Source: Caldilineaceae bacterium
GTDB lineage: Bacteria; Chloroflexota; Anaerolineae; Caldilineales; Caldilineaceae
DNA length: 64,000 nt
NCBI GenBank assembly: GCA_019637645.1
Contig: JAHBVH010000006.1
Span: forward strand, 62,001-126,000
Direction: 5' to 3'
The notes beneath the pieces were generated by a model, which did no database searches, was not told the DNA's origin, and worked only from the letters and a program-made list of their open reading frames with translations. Positions 44,746 through 53,779 of this stretch are shown here, in pieces. Made by a program: the position numbers and the translations under genes. Positions within the stretch are counted from its first letter, which is position 1, and each line of letters begins with the position of its first letter.

Positions 44746-44915
44746 GGGGGATCGCTCCAAAGGTTATGGGAATTGCCGTCCAATGGGGCTCATCCTAAGA
44801 AGCGAACATTGTTTCTGTCAATGGGCGGATTGCTTGATCTTCGCTTCCCACAATCCGCCCATTGGCTCAAGCAACTGGCATGCGTCATGCGTACAAATCA
44901 GCTCGCATGCATCAC

Positions 44916-45929
44916 CTATCCTTGGGTCTGGTCTGTTTGGTAGGCAATGTCGATCAGGCCGTTAGGAAAGAAGTTAGAGGTGAGATAGTAGAAGGATTGG
45001 GCACGGTCGGCACCGCCTGCGGTGCTGAGAAGAAGCTCTTCACAGTAGATAGCAATATCTTGAATAATCCGTTCATACCGATAATAGGCCAAGGCGACGG
45101 CATCAATCTCGGTTAGGCCATACCCTTCATAGAAGGAACGTTCTTCTTCGGCGGGTGTATGCCAAGCTCCACCCAAGCCACCGCCAGCGAACATAAGATC
45201 GCGTTCTTTGGCGGCTAGTAGCGGCTCATCCCAGTCCACGATATAGAGCGTGCCTGTGGTATCGATCAGCAGATTACCGGCATGCAGATCGGTGTGGCAG
45301 ACGGTGAGCGCCCGCGGCCGGTTTTGCAACTGTGCGGCCAGCCGTTCCGCCCGGTTCACCAGATCGTGGATCGCGGCGGCTTTAGTCCGTAGAAAGACCG
45401 CAAGTTGGCTGGCTATCGGGTCGGCATAAGTTTCGTGTTCAATCTGGACCAGAAAGTCGCGGATCATGGTCCGTGCTTTTGGCGAATATTGTTCAGTGGG
45501 CAATTGCTGGCGCAGAGCAGCGGGGACAGGGACGGTGTGGATGCGTTTGAGCGCGGCCCCAAAGGTACGCCAATGGTCAGGGGAGAGCGCAACTTCGTAC
45601 CCATTTTTCCCTTCAACAAAGGGATAGAGGATCACGGCAAAGGAGTCCAGTCGTGCGTACAGTGTACCTTGTTGGGTGGCAAGCGGTGGAATAATTTGTG
45701 CAATGCCCTGTGCGCTCAGCCACTTGGGCAGCGTCACCATCAACTCCTGGAAAGTGCCACGACGCAGCTTGACAAAATAGGCCGTTCCAGTCGCTGTCAC
45801 CGCGCGATAGACAGCGGTATTGGAATCCGCACCCAGGGGCAAGAAGGTAACCTGGGCTAGCGCTAGCCCATAGTGTTCCTGTAAACAGGCGCTGATCTGC
45901 GCTTCGTCCAAGTCGGGTTTCTCTAACAT
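44916..45929 (-). CDS. Phosphotransferase of the APH family
   Basis: Kinase-fold protein of the aminoglycoside phosphotransferase family, 337 residues. The catalytic loop VCHTDLHAGNLLI has Asp, His and Asn, and LYIVDWDEPLLAAKERDLMF has the metal-binding DWD. The N-lobe Lys is in AYFVKLRRG, and the FVEGKNGYEVALS segment matches the spectinomycin-phosphotransferase-like branch (APH(9)-type). Members also phosphorylate non-antibiotic compounds, so resistance is not implied. AAGGAA lies upstream of the ATG. It stands alone between the exported giant protein and the YfhO gene. Confidence 0.85.
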   Translation of the reverse strand: MLEKPDLDEAQISACLQEHYGLALAQVTFLPLGADSNTAVYRAVTATGTAYFVKLRRGTFQELMVTLPKWLSAQGIAQIIPPLATQQGTLYARLDSFAVILYPFVEGKNGYEVALSPDHWRTFGAALKRIHTVPVPAALRQQLPTEQYSPKARTMIRDFLVQIEHETYADPIASQLAVFLRTKAAAIHDLVNRAERLAAQLQNRPRALTVCHTDLHAGNLLIDTTGTLYIVDWDEPLLAAKERDLMFAGGGLGGAWHTPAEEERSFYEGYGLTEIDAVALAYYRYERIIQDIAIYCEELLLSTAGGADRAQSFYYLTSNFFPNGLIDIAYQTDQTQG

Positions 45930-46037
45930 CGCCCATTCCTTTCCTTCCTGCGATTACCATCTATGGCCAGCGCTTTAGCGTTAGGCATCACGCCGTTGGC
46001 TAGTACGGCCAGAGAGTTGACATGTTTTCTACGCCCA

Positions 46038-46057
46038 ACAGGTTTTTAGAAACCTGT
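46038..46057. terminator. Hairpin after the YfhO operon
   Basis: ACAGGTTT/AAACCTGT stem (8 bp) with a 4-nt loop, 21 nt downstream of the YfhO stop on the minus strand. It is a short relative of the CCTGACAGG palindromes. Termination is plausible, not certain. Confidence 0.5.
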
Positions 46058-46077
46058 CACGTATAAGGGCGCCCCCT

Positions 46078-48879
46078 TCAAACAGGCGGCAGAGCTTTTC
46101 TGGTGATATAGCCACTCCCGATCAAGATCAGCCAGAGTATGACCCCCATCCCACTGAGACGCACACCCCACCACCAACTGGCTGGCTGATAGACAAAGCG
46201 TACCTCATGTTCGCCGGCGGGGACGCGCACGCCACGGAAAAGGCCATTGGTGGCATAGATCGGTGCGGGCACACCATCGACGGTTGCTTGCCAGCCGGGG
46301 TAATACGTATCACTAAGCACCAAGAGTGCTTCGGCTTGGCTCTGGCTCTGGATCACCACGGTTTCGGCAGCATAGTGGGTAAGCTCGGCCCGATCCGTCG
46401 CGGCTGTCATTGAAGGCGTTTGGAGCGCCCAATCGCCTTCAATGACAGCCGCCTGCCCAGCCTGAATAGCCGGATCTGCCCGCACCTGTTCTACCGCAGC
46501 CGCGCTATCCGCCGCGGTATGAACCGTATGCACAAGATACGCGCGGGGACGCACGTCCAGGTTCTCATAGATCTTCACATCGCCACTATGGGCCAACCGA
46601 AAGTGCCCGCGATCACTGGGCAAGAGTGGCACAAACATCGTACTGCGCTCATCATACAAAGTCACGGCTTGAATGACGACCGTGACGCCTGCTTCTAGCC
46701 GCTCCAACGTAATGGCGGTTGGGGTTAGCGAGGTCGGCAACGGCAAGCGCACCCGGTATTCCTGGTGGGCTTGTTCGACATCTTGAAAGGCGACCACCGC
46801 CCCACTTGCTTGGGCCATGGGGCTGTCCAAGGCCGGATCAGCCAAGGCCGCGCCAGGTTGGTCACCCGCGTTGACCAGCAAGGTCGCCCTGTCAGCTTGG
46901 GCCGTTTGAGCCGTTACCCGCAGCACAGGCGTTTGGGTGCCTGCCAGGGACTGCGTATCCCCTGCGACATAACCGATCAAGTCGATGTGGGTCGCGGCGA
47001 AGGAACGGGGCACTTCCACCACAGCCGTGGGTTGGGTTGCAGTCAACTGTGCGCCAATCTGCCGATCATAAAAAACGCCCTCAAACCATCGATCACGTAC
47101 CTTGTCGGTGATCACATATTGCCCATTCAGTAACCCCAGCAGGTCGGCGTTGGGGAGCTGCTTGATCTGCTCCCGCAGACGACCATCGGGTACAAGCTCT
47201 GTTGGCGGCACCAATAAGGTCAGAAATTGATTATAGCGTTGTAAGGGCAAAACGCCCCCATCAAAGCCATCAACCGCGGGAATCCGCCAGAAGAGGGGCA
47301 GGTTGGGCACCACTAGCTCCTGAATCTTCAAGCCGATGATAAAATCGGTAAAGGTGCGCTCGTCTAGTTGTGGCGGCAGGCGTTCCACTAAGATGCGTCG
47401 CCAATCGGCTAGGTCGCCCGGGTCGTAGGTGATGGTGCTCATGCCCAGGAAACGCCCCATAGCCGCCGGGCCTAAGCGCGCGCGGATGGAGTCGGTGAGT
47501 AAATGCGCCGGCGCGGTGCGTACTTCATAGACAGCTTGGGGCGCGGTTGGCTGACGATGAGGCAGGGCCTGCGCCGCTAGCAGCAGATCAATGGCAAGCG
47601 CGAGGAGCAGCCCCGTAGCCAACCCCATCCGCAATTTTGACGCGTGCGGGAATCGCTGTCGCCAACGAGCCAGCAGCCAATCGGTGCCAACGCCTGCTAA
47701 TACAGCCATGCCCATACTGTAGAGCATAAGCCAACGAGCAGGAACGCGGAAGAGATCAAAGCCGGGCACCAGTTGGTAGAACAGGTAATAGAGCGGGTTC
47801 CAACGCCCCAGCGCCAGAAAAAGCCCCAGCGCGACCCAAAAGCAGCCCCGCTGGCGAGGGAGGGCGCGCCCGCGCCACAGCCCGATCAAGGCCAGCAGCC
47901 CCCCAATCCCCCCCACATAACCGACAAATTCTGTATAGCCAACGCCAAAAATGGGGCCTAGATCGAGCAAACCGTAGGTTGGCAGCAGTGACCATGGTAA
48001 ACGCCAAGGACGCAGGCTGAAACTGGTCGCTTCCCCATAGCTCAAGCCGCCCTCACGGAGCCCCAGCCCATTCAATTCGATGGTTGGCAAGAGCTGTGCA
48101 GCGCAGAGCAGAGCGCCCAATAGTACACCCGCGCCATAGACAGAGAGTGTGGGCAACAGAGCCGCCCCTAGCGCTCGCCCTGTCGTCAATGAAAGCCGCC
48201 AAGTGGGCAACGACCATAGCGCGGCCCAGACCAACCACAGCCCCAGCCCAAAGAGGTTAATATAGGCACTTTGCGTATGACCAGCCAGTACCATCAACGC
48301 GACCAACAGCGCAAACCAAGCCGCTTGGGTTGTTAGCCGCTGCCAATCAGTATGCCATGTCGTGACCTGTTTATCATTACTATGCGCAAACACAAGTAAA
48401 GACCAAGGAAGCCAAGCCGCAGCATTCATTTGGTTGATATGGCCTAATAGCCCCCCATAGAAACCACACCCGGCCAGCACCAAAGCACCGACCAAGCTGG
48501 CACCTAGGCTCAGGCCATAGCACCGTAGCAAGCGATAGAGACCAAAGCCCAGCAACCACGTATGCAGCGCGGCACTCCAATAGATCTGTTGGGTCACGGG
48601 GAGCCAACTCAGCGGCCAATGGAGTGGATAGAGCACGGCGGCCTGAGGATTAGCCAGAAAGGGAACACCCATAAAGAGGTAGGGATTCCACAGGGGTATC
48701 TCCCCTTGGCGGAGCATAGCCGCGGCATAGTCCCGATAGGGATAGAAGTAGAGCAGAATATCACCACTTGCCAGCACACGGTTGGTAAAAAGTAAGGGAT
48801 AGTAGAGCAGCGCCACAAAGAGCGCCAACAATAGAGCTACGCCCAAGGTGGCGCGCGGTGGGAACAAACGACGGATCAT
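46078..48879 (-). CDS. YfhO family membrane protein
   Basis: 933-residue polytopic protein. YfhO-type proteins are GT-C-like and in Bacillus glycosylate teichoic acids. About 12 hydrophobic helices occupy residues 12-440, with the NPYLFMGVPFLANPQAAVLYPLHW segment that marks the family's first large loop. A long extracytoplasmic region (~450-890) follows, and a final helix lies at ~900. Near the end VVIQSQSQAEALLVLSDTYYPGWQATVDG is a conserved YfhO ectodomain signature. The start overlaps the upstream GT39 stop (ATGA). Last gene of the ANTAR-headed operon. Confidence 0.9.
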   Translation of the reverse strand: MIRRLFPPRATLGVALLLALFVALLYYPLLFTNRVLASGDILLYFYPYRDYAAAMLRQGEIPLWNPYLFMGVPFLANPQAAVLYPLHWPLSWLPVTQQIYWSAALHTWLLGFGLYRLLRCYGLSLGASLVGALVLAGCGFYGGLLGHINQMNAAAWLPWSLLVFAHSNDKQVTTWHTDWQRLTTQAAWFALLVALMVLAGHTQSAYINLFGLGLWLVWAALWSLPTWRLSLTTGRALGAALLPTLSVYGAGVLLGALLCAAQLLPTIELNGLGLREGGLSYGEATSFSLRPWRLPWSLLPTYGLLDLGPIFGVGYTEFVGYVGGIGGLLALIGLWRGRALPRQRGCFWVALGLFLALGRWNPLYYLFYQLVPGFDLFRVPARWLMLYSMGMAVLAGVGTDWLLARWRQRFPHASKLRMGLATGLLLALAIDLLLAAQALPHRQPTAPQAVYEVRTAPAHLLTDSIRARLGPAAMGRFLGMSTITYDPGDLADWRRILVERLPPQLDERTFTDFIIGLKIQELVVPNLPLFWRIPAVDGFDGGVLPLQRYNQFLTLLVPPTELVPDGRLREQIKQLPNADLLGLLNGQYVITDKVRDRWFEGVFYDRQIGAQLTATQPTAVVEVPRSFAATHIDLIGYVAGDTQSLAGTQTPVLRVTAQTAQADRATLLVNAGDQPGAALADPALDSPMAQASGAVVAFQDVEQAHQEYRVRLPLPTSLTPTAITLERLEAGVTVVIQAVTLYDERSTMFVPLLPSDRGHFRLAHSGDVKIYENLDVRPRAYLVHTVHTAADSAAAVEQVRADPAIQAGQAAVIEGDWALQTPSMTAATDRAELTHYAAETVVIQSQSQAEALLVLSDTYYPGWQATVDGVPAPIYATNGLFRGVRVPAGEHEVRFVYQPASWWWGVRLSGMGVILWLILIGSGYITRKALPPV

Positions 48880-50564
48880 GGGTGGGCAATCTCCCCGGTA
48901 AGGTCACGGCTGATCCAGGAGGGCCAGCGCGACGGGCGTTGACAAAGACACCAATCACAGGGGGTGCGCATGTTGCTTTGCAGCTGATAGATGGTCATCT
49001 GGTCAAAGCGAGCCATGGGACGTAGGCGGATATTCTGCATCGCTAGGCGGAGCGCTAACGATGGTTGGGGTGCCCAATCGGGCTGGATCAAAAAACGGGG
49101 ACGATTGGGTAGCCGCGCCGCATCGGCGGCTAGATAGGTCGCGGTCGGGAACCAGCGTAATTCATAGCGCCCCGCCGCCAGTTGGGGATAGAGATAGAAT
49201 TGATAGTGCCAGCCCAGTTGTTGGTGATAGAGCACGCTCTGCGCGGGTGCTTGCGCGGCCAGCCACGCCATCGCCGCGGGCAGGCCACCATAGGCCCCAT
49301 GATCGCTACCAATGGGCAGCCGCCCCGCCGCGGCCGTCAGTGCGGGTGGCAACAAGGCCAGCGCAACCAAGCCAGTCGCGGCCACCCTTCCCCAAAGAGG
49401 CGTCGGCCAGCACCACGGTTTGTCCGGCACAAGCCAAGCCAGCAGCAGGCAAAAGAGCGGGACGAGTGGCAGCAAATAGCGATCCCAAATTTGGATGGTC
49501 GTTAGACTATGCAACAGCAAAAAGCCGACCAACCACCCCAACAGCCAGTAAGCAACTCGAGCCCCAGGCCCCTGCCCAACCGCGGCATGGCGCTGTCGCC
49601 ACCAGCCAGAGCCGACCACAGCCACGCTCAAGAGCCAGAGCGGCCAACTCGCGGTGAAATACCACAAGAGCTGCGCCCAAGCCGCTAGTCGCGTCGGCCA
49701 GCTCTGGACGGGGGCCAGAGAGAGCCCCCCATAATTGCGTCCCGCTAGATCCCAAGGCGAGGGCGCAACAGCCCAGCGCAAGCTATCGCCATAGATCAGC
49801 GGTCCCAGCACCAGGAGGAGACCCAATGCGAAGCGTAGCCAGAACCAGATTGGCTTGCGGCTTGGCGTTTGGCCCGGCCAGCCCGCGGCGGGCTGGCCGG
49901 GCCGATTGGCGGCGTAGAGAACGCCTACCACCAGCGGCAGATAGAAGACGCCCTGTTGCTTGGTCATGATGGCTAGCGCGAGCCAGATCCCCGCGCCCCA
50001 GGAACGGCCGGTAACGGCAAAAAAAAGAGCCAGTTGGCCGAGGAGGACCAGCAAAGGATCGGTGTAGACCGTGGGCGCAAAGCTAAGGACAAAGGGATTC
50101 AAGAGGTAGAGAAGCGTTGCCACCCATGCGCGCCGCCGTCCCCACAGATGGCGGGCAGTGGCCCCAACAACCAAGGCCGTCAGCAGGGTTAGCATGATGT
50201 TGAGGAGACGTCCGCTCGCCTGGCTCGCCCCCCAAAGTTGGAAAACTGCCGACAACAACCAGAGAAAGAGCGGCGGCTTATCGGGCCAGACGGTGAGAAA
50301 CCAGGGATCACTATGCCAGAAATGAAGCGCCCAAAAGCTGTAGAGCGCCTCATCTTCGCGCAGGGGAAAACGATTGAGAAGCTGTAACGCTAGCGTAAAA
50401 CTGGTCCCGAGGAGGATGACCAAGCCGAGCGAGTAGGGCCAGCCCATGCGCGGGGTCGCGACTGGCCCGATCTTCTGCGGGGGAACAGGCAAAGCAGCTG
50501 GCTCATTGAGGCGCGGATCGCGAAGTCGCGTGCGAACGGGGTCGGTCTCCTTTGTCGTCAGCAA
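48876..50564 (-). CDS. ArnT/GT39-like glycosyltransferase
   Basis: Polytopic GT-C enzyme. RFPLREDEALYSFWALHF has the catalytic Asp-Glu pair after helix 1, and WPDKPPLFLWLLS is the second conserved loop. About 11-12 helices run to residue ~440, with a short C-terminal soluble part (~470-560). It probably uses the lipid-linked sugar made by the adjacent GT2. The proposed start is TTG at 50564, just after the GT2 stop, with AAGG upstream; an ATG further in (50447) is an alternative. A 33-nt palindrome lies inside the coding sequence (49871-49903). Confidence 0.82.
   Translation of the reverse strand: MLTTKETDPVRTRLRDPRLNEPAALPVPPQKIGPVATPRMGWPYSLGLVILLGTSFTLALQLLNRFPLREDEALYSFWALHFWHSDPWFLTVWPDKPPLFLWLLSAVFQLWGASQASGRLLNIMLTLLTALVVGATARHLWGRRRAWVATLLYLLNPFVLSFAPTVYTDPLLVLLGQLALFFAVTGRSWGAGIWLALAIMTKQQGVFYLPLVVGVLYAANRPGQPAAGWPGQTPSRKPIWFWLRFALGLLLVLGPLIYGDSLRWAVAPSPWDLAGRNYGGLSLAPVQSWPTRLAAWAQLLWYFTASWPLWLLSVAVVGSGWWRQRHAAVGQGPGARVAYWLLGWLVGFLLLHSLTTIQIWDRYLLPLVPLFCLLLAWLVPDKPWCWPTPLWGRVAATGLVALALLPPALTAAAGRLPIGSDHGAYGGLPAAMAWLAAQAPAQSVLYHQQLGWHYQFYLYPQLAAGRYELRWFPTATYLAADAARLPNRPRFLIQPDWAPQPSLALRLAMQNIRLRPMARFDQMTIYQLQSNMRTPCDWCLCQRPSRWPSWISRDLTGEIAHP
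49871..49903. repeat. Perfect 33-nt palindrome inside the GT39 gene
   Basis: GC-only except the central CCAG/CTGG steps, exactly symmetric around G at 49887, and encoding a Pro/Gly-rich loop (RPGQPAAGWPGQ) between membrane helices. It looks like a repeat element that stayed in frame. Confidence 0.8.
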
Positions 50565-50575
50565 GACAAACGACC

Positions 50576-51316
50576 TTAGTCTACAAAACGATACTTCAGC
50601 AGGGTGCTGACCGCGATAAAACCATCCTGCCAACTGATCTTTTTGCCAGCATGAAAATCACGCCCATTGTAGCTGATCGGCACTTCAAAGATGCTATAAC
50701 CCCGCTTGAGAATTTTGGCGGTCAGCTCGGGTTCAATTTCAAAGCGCCGACTACGCAAGGGCATATCGGTGATGACATCGCGGCGAAAACATTTGTAACA
50801 AGTTTCCATGTCGCTGAGCGCAGTACCAAAGACAACGTTGGTCAATACGGTCAGGAATTTGTTGCCCAGCGTATGGCTCAAGCTCATGGCAGAGCGTGGT
50901 CCGCCCATGAAGCGGCTGCCATAGATCACCGCCGAACGCCCTTCTAAGAGCGGTTCCAGTAACTTGACATAATCACGCGGATCATATTCCAGATCGGCAT
51001 CTTGGATCACCAGAATGTCACCCGTCGAATGCTGAAAACCAGTGCGGAGAGCCGCCCCTTTGCCCCCATTCTGCTCATGATAGATAATGCGCAGATCAGG
51101 TGCATTCTCTTGGCGTAGCTCATTCAACAGGATGCGTGTCCCATCGGTCGAGCCATCATCGACAATGATGATTTCCCGCTCTAGTTCAATAGGGCCTTGG
51201 AGGAGGGGGTTTGTCCCTGCACGATCCACGACTAAATCAACAGAGCGCACCCGATTGATGATTTCCAGTAAGGTCGCCTGCTCATTATAGACAGGCATAA
51301 TGATCGAGAGCTTCAT
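50576..51316 (-). CDS. Family 2 glycosyltransferase, DPM1/polyprenyl-phosphate sugar synthase-like
   Basis: 246-residue cytoplasmic GT-A enzyme. It starts MKLSIIMPVYNE, then IIIVDDGSTDGT (nucleotide-sugar binding), ILVIQDADLEYDPRDY (metal-binding DxD-like DAD) and GSRFMGG. A C-terminal MLAG-like segment is missing, and there are no C-terminal membrane helices, as in soluble DPM1 types. It probably charges undecaprenyl phosphate with a sugar used by the GT39 and YfhO proteins next to it. It lies 12 nt after the ANTAR regulator, so the genes are co-transcribed. Confidence 0.92.
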   Translation of the reverse strand: MKLSIIMPVYNEQATLLEIINRVRSVDLVVDRAGTNPLLQGPIELEREIIIVDDGSTDGTRILLNELRQENAPDLRIIYHEQNGGKGAALRTGFQHSTGDILVIQDADLEYDPRDYVKLLEPLLEGRSAVIYGSRFMGGPRSAMSLSHTLGNKFLTVLTNVVFGTALSDMETCYKCFRRDVITDMPLRSRRFEIEPELTAKILKRGYSIFEVPISYNGRDFHAGKKISWQDGFIAVSTLLKYRFVD

Positions 51317-51327
51317 ACCACTTGCGC

Positions 51328-51912
51328 CTACTGTTCGCTGACCTGATGGGCAAGGATGATGGCATCGGCGACGGCGCGCATGGGTTTGCGGTTATTCATG
51401 CTCATCTTTTGGATGCGCCGGAACGCTTCACTCTCGTTGAGCCCTTGGGTATCCATTAAGATGCCTTTAGCACGTTCAACCAACTTGCGCGTTTCCAGCG
51501 CATCTTGCAACGTTGTTACCTCACGTTCCATAGCCCGGAATTCGCTAAAGCGCGCCAGGGCGACTTCAATCGCCGGGGCCAGATCGCTCTCACGAAAGGG
51601 TTTGACGAGATAACCAGCTACGCCAGCCTGGCGCGCCCGTTGCACCAACTCTTGTTGACTGTATGCGCTCAGCAGCAACACCGGTGCCACTCGTTCAGTC
51701 GTCAACGCTTCAGCCGCTTCAATCCCGTCCATATCAGGCATCTTGATATCCATGATCACAATATCTGGGCGGAGTTCACGGGCCAAGTTAACGGCACTAC
51801 GACCATCACCGGCCTCTCCTACCACGAGATAGCCGAGATTGGTTAACATCTCACGTAGATCCATGCGAATCAGCGATTCATCATCAGCGATGATCACGCG
51901 GGTCCGTTCCAC
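51328..51912 (-). CDS. ANTAR-domain response regulator
   Basis: 194-residue two-component regulator acting on RNA. The receiver domain (~1-120) has acidic residues 10-11 and phospho-acceptor D55 in IVIMDIKMPDMDG. The ANTAR domain (~130-190) has KLVERAKGILMDTQGLNESEAF, with the helices that bind tandem hairpins in nascent mRNA and prevent termination. Start GTG at 51912, preceded by AAAGGAG at 7 nt. The upstream PdtaS-like kinase (214-nt gap) is the probable partner. It heads the operon of three glycosyltransferase genes. Confidence 0.95.
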   Translation of the reverse strand: MERTRVIIADDESLIRMDLREMLTNLGYLVVGEAGDGRSAVNLARELRPDIVIMDIKMPDMDGIEAAEALTTERVAPVLLLSAYSQQELVQRARQAGVAGYLVKPFRESDLAPAIEVALARFSEFRAMEREVTTLQDALETRKLVERAKGILMDTQGLNESEAFRRIQKMSMNNRKPMRAVADAIILAHQVSEQ

Positions 51913-52126
51913 GTTTGTACTCCTTTAACAATGGGATTGAGTGGTTCGTTTTTCATCTCAGTGCATGGTGATCCAACAACCTGCGAACCAACCAACACAC
52001 GATATTCCCTATAGCAGAAAGCAGCCTATCATCGCTAGAACAACCCTACCGGGCTACCAGCTAGGCTCAAGATCCCTGAATCGCTAGGCAAGCGATGCCG
52101 CAGAAGCGTGTAAATTTGGTAAGCCT
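51913..52126 (-). promoter_or_regulatory. Gap between kinase and ANTAR regulator with a small stem
   Basis: Holds an ATCGCT/AGCGAT stem with 5-nt loop (52080-52096) and repeated ATCGCTAG words. I looked for the paired hexaloop hairpins used by ANTAR proteins and did not find a convincing pair. Confidence 0.35.
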
Positions 52127-53779
52127 TTAGTCTACCCCTAAAGAGCGTTTCGGGAAAATTACCGTTACGCGCGTACCAAGTTTCGCTTTTGTTATTGCTT
52201 GCTCAGCTTCCGCATCAACCCTTGTCTCTTCATCACGCCGCCCATCATCGCCTATGGCCGGATGGTTCTCCGCGCCCCCATTTACAACAGAAGGAGGTTC
52301 TGTCGTCACAGCCGTCATCGTCGGCGCAATGGACTCCATCTGCAATTTTCCTTTCAGATCATCCGTGACCAACGTGTGGACAATTTGTAAGCCTAGGCTC
52401 GTCGTAGGCCGGGTGCTAAAATCCGCTGGCAGCCCGTTCCCATCATCTTCCACGAGCAATTCGACGGCCTGTCCATGATCGCGCAAGGTGATTTGGATCG
52501 AGCCGCGCCGCCGATCGCGCAAGCCGTGTTCAACGGCATTGAGCAAAAGCTCGTTCACCACCATGGCCGCTGGCGTAGCTTGGCTGGCCGGAAGACGAAT
52601 ATTCGGCCCTGCTACTTGAATGTTGATCTCTTGTTCTGGCGTGCTGGAGACTTGCACAACCTGAGCCGCAATCCGCTGGCAAATATCGCGTAGACTAATG
52701 GGCCGATGCTCATCTTGGCTCAGAAATTCATGAATCACCGACATGCTAAGCACCCGGTTCACTGCATCGCTCAGATGTTGCTTGGCTTCTTCGCTGGTGC
52801 AGCGGCGCGCCTGGATGCGTAAAATGGCCGCGATATTTTGCAGATTGTTCTTGACCCGGTGATGAACCTCCTGAATGATCGCCGACTTTACATTCAGTTC
52901 GCGCTGTTTTTGCACGCTCTCGGTTGCATTATGCACCAGAACCAACATAGCGTTGATATCAGTTTGCTTACGCTGTCGTCCCCGCGGCCAGGTCAAACCA
53001 GTCATGGTTGCCCAAGGTTGCAACCACTCGGCAGGCGGCATAAAAAATGGAACCGCCTTACGCGCCCAAATGCGCCCATCCGTTGCTTCGTGACGTACTT
53101 CCAGACAATGACGGCTGCGGAAGGCTTCTTCGACTAACTCGGTATCCGCCACTTCTAGCATGGAAATATGCGCACCCTCTGGATCGGCCAAAATACCTGC
53201 CGTCCGATAGAGGTTGTTGGCATTCCCACTCATATAGCGGATACGCCGTTCTTGGTCGATGAGATAGATGCCGTCATAGAGGCCAAAGCGGCTCAACAAG
53301 TCGGCATTTTGGAGTTCGCCGCGTGAGCACATCTCCTGCAACCCCGGGACAGCGCGCCGGAAATGACGGTTACGTCGGCGTTGCCGTTCATAGGCCAACA
53401 TATTGGTCTCCACGACAAATGCGCCAATGATCAGATCCTCTTCATTACGAATCGGGTGTACATCTTGGATGACTGGTGCCCCATTGCGCACGACTTCGCG
53501 CTGTTGGCGGCCACCGCTACCACTGGTTAAGGTTTGGAGGATCAGGGGTTGTTCTTCTTTGGTCAGTAGGCGGCCTTCGGTGGATTCTTCATATAGGGGC
53601 GAGATGGAGCAGGGGCGTGCATGGCTAATGATCAGAGCGCGCTGTTCGGCGAGGCGACAACAAACAAAAATATCGGCGCGGCTAATATCGGCTGTAATTG
53701 GCAACCCTTGCTCAATCCGCTTTAACAAAACAATATCAGCCTCGGTGAGACCCGGACAGTTTTTAACCTGCTTATCCAT
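52127..53779 (-). CDS. PdtaS-like sensor histidine kinase
   Basis: 550-residue soluble kinase without membrane segments. Residues ~5-135 are the PdtaS-type GAF-like sensor (H_kinase_N), ~155-295 a PAS domain (GLYDGIYLIDQERRIRYMS). The HisKA_2 helix has H306 in QEVHHRVKNNLQN, and the ATPase domain (~400-545) has Asn in VVNELLLNAVEHGL and DDGNGL. An acidic, low-complexity insert (~485-533) sits between the G2 region and the last strand. HisKA_2 kinases usually signal to ANTAR regulators, and one follows directly on the same strand. Confidence 0.93.
   Translation of the reverse strand: MDKQVKNCPGLTEADIVLLKRIEQGLPITADISRADIFVCCRLAEQRALIISHARPCSISPLYEESTEGRLLTKEEQPLILQTLTSGSGGRQQREVVRNGAPVIQDVHPIRNEEDLIIGAFVVETNMLAYERQRRRNRHFRRAVPGLQEMCSRGELQNADLLSRFGLYDGIYLIDQERRIRYMSGNANNLYRTAGILADPEGAHISMLEVADTELVEEAFRSRHCLEVRHEATDGRIWARKAVPFFMPPAEWLQPWATMTGLTWPRGRQRKQTDINAMLVLVHNATESVQKQRELNVKSAIIQEVHHRVKNNLQNIAAILRIQARRCTSEEAKQHLSDAVNRVLSMSVIHEFLSQDEHRPISLRDICQRIAAQVVQVSSTPEQEINIQVAGPNIRLPASQATPAAMVVNELLLNAVEHGLRDRRRGSIQITLRDHGQAVELLVEDDGNGLPADFSTRPTTSLGLQIVHTLVTDDLKGKLQMESIAPTMTAVTTEPPSVVNGGAENHPAIGDDGRRDEETRVDAEAEQAITKAKLGTRVTVIFPKRSLGVD

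Noticed and set aside
44916..45929. Antibiotic resistance gene (APH)
   Set aside because: The fold is shared by many housekeeping kinases; no mobile element or resistance context.
51913..52126. ANTAR-target paired hairpins before the regulator
   Set aside because: Only one small stem with a 5-nt loop is visible; the required pair of hexaloops with A and G at fixed positions is not.
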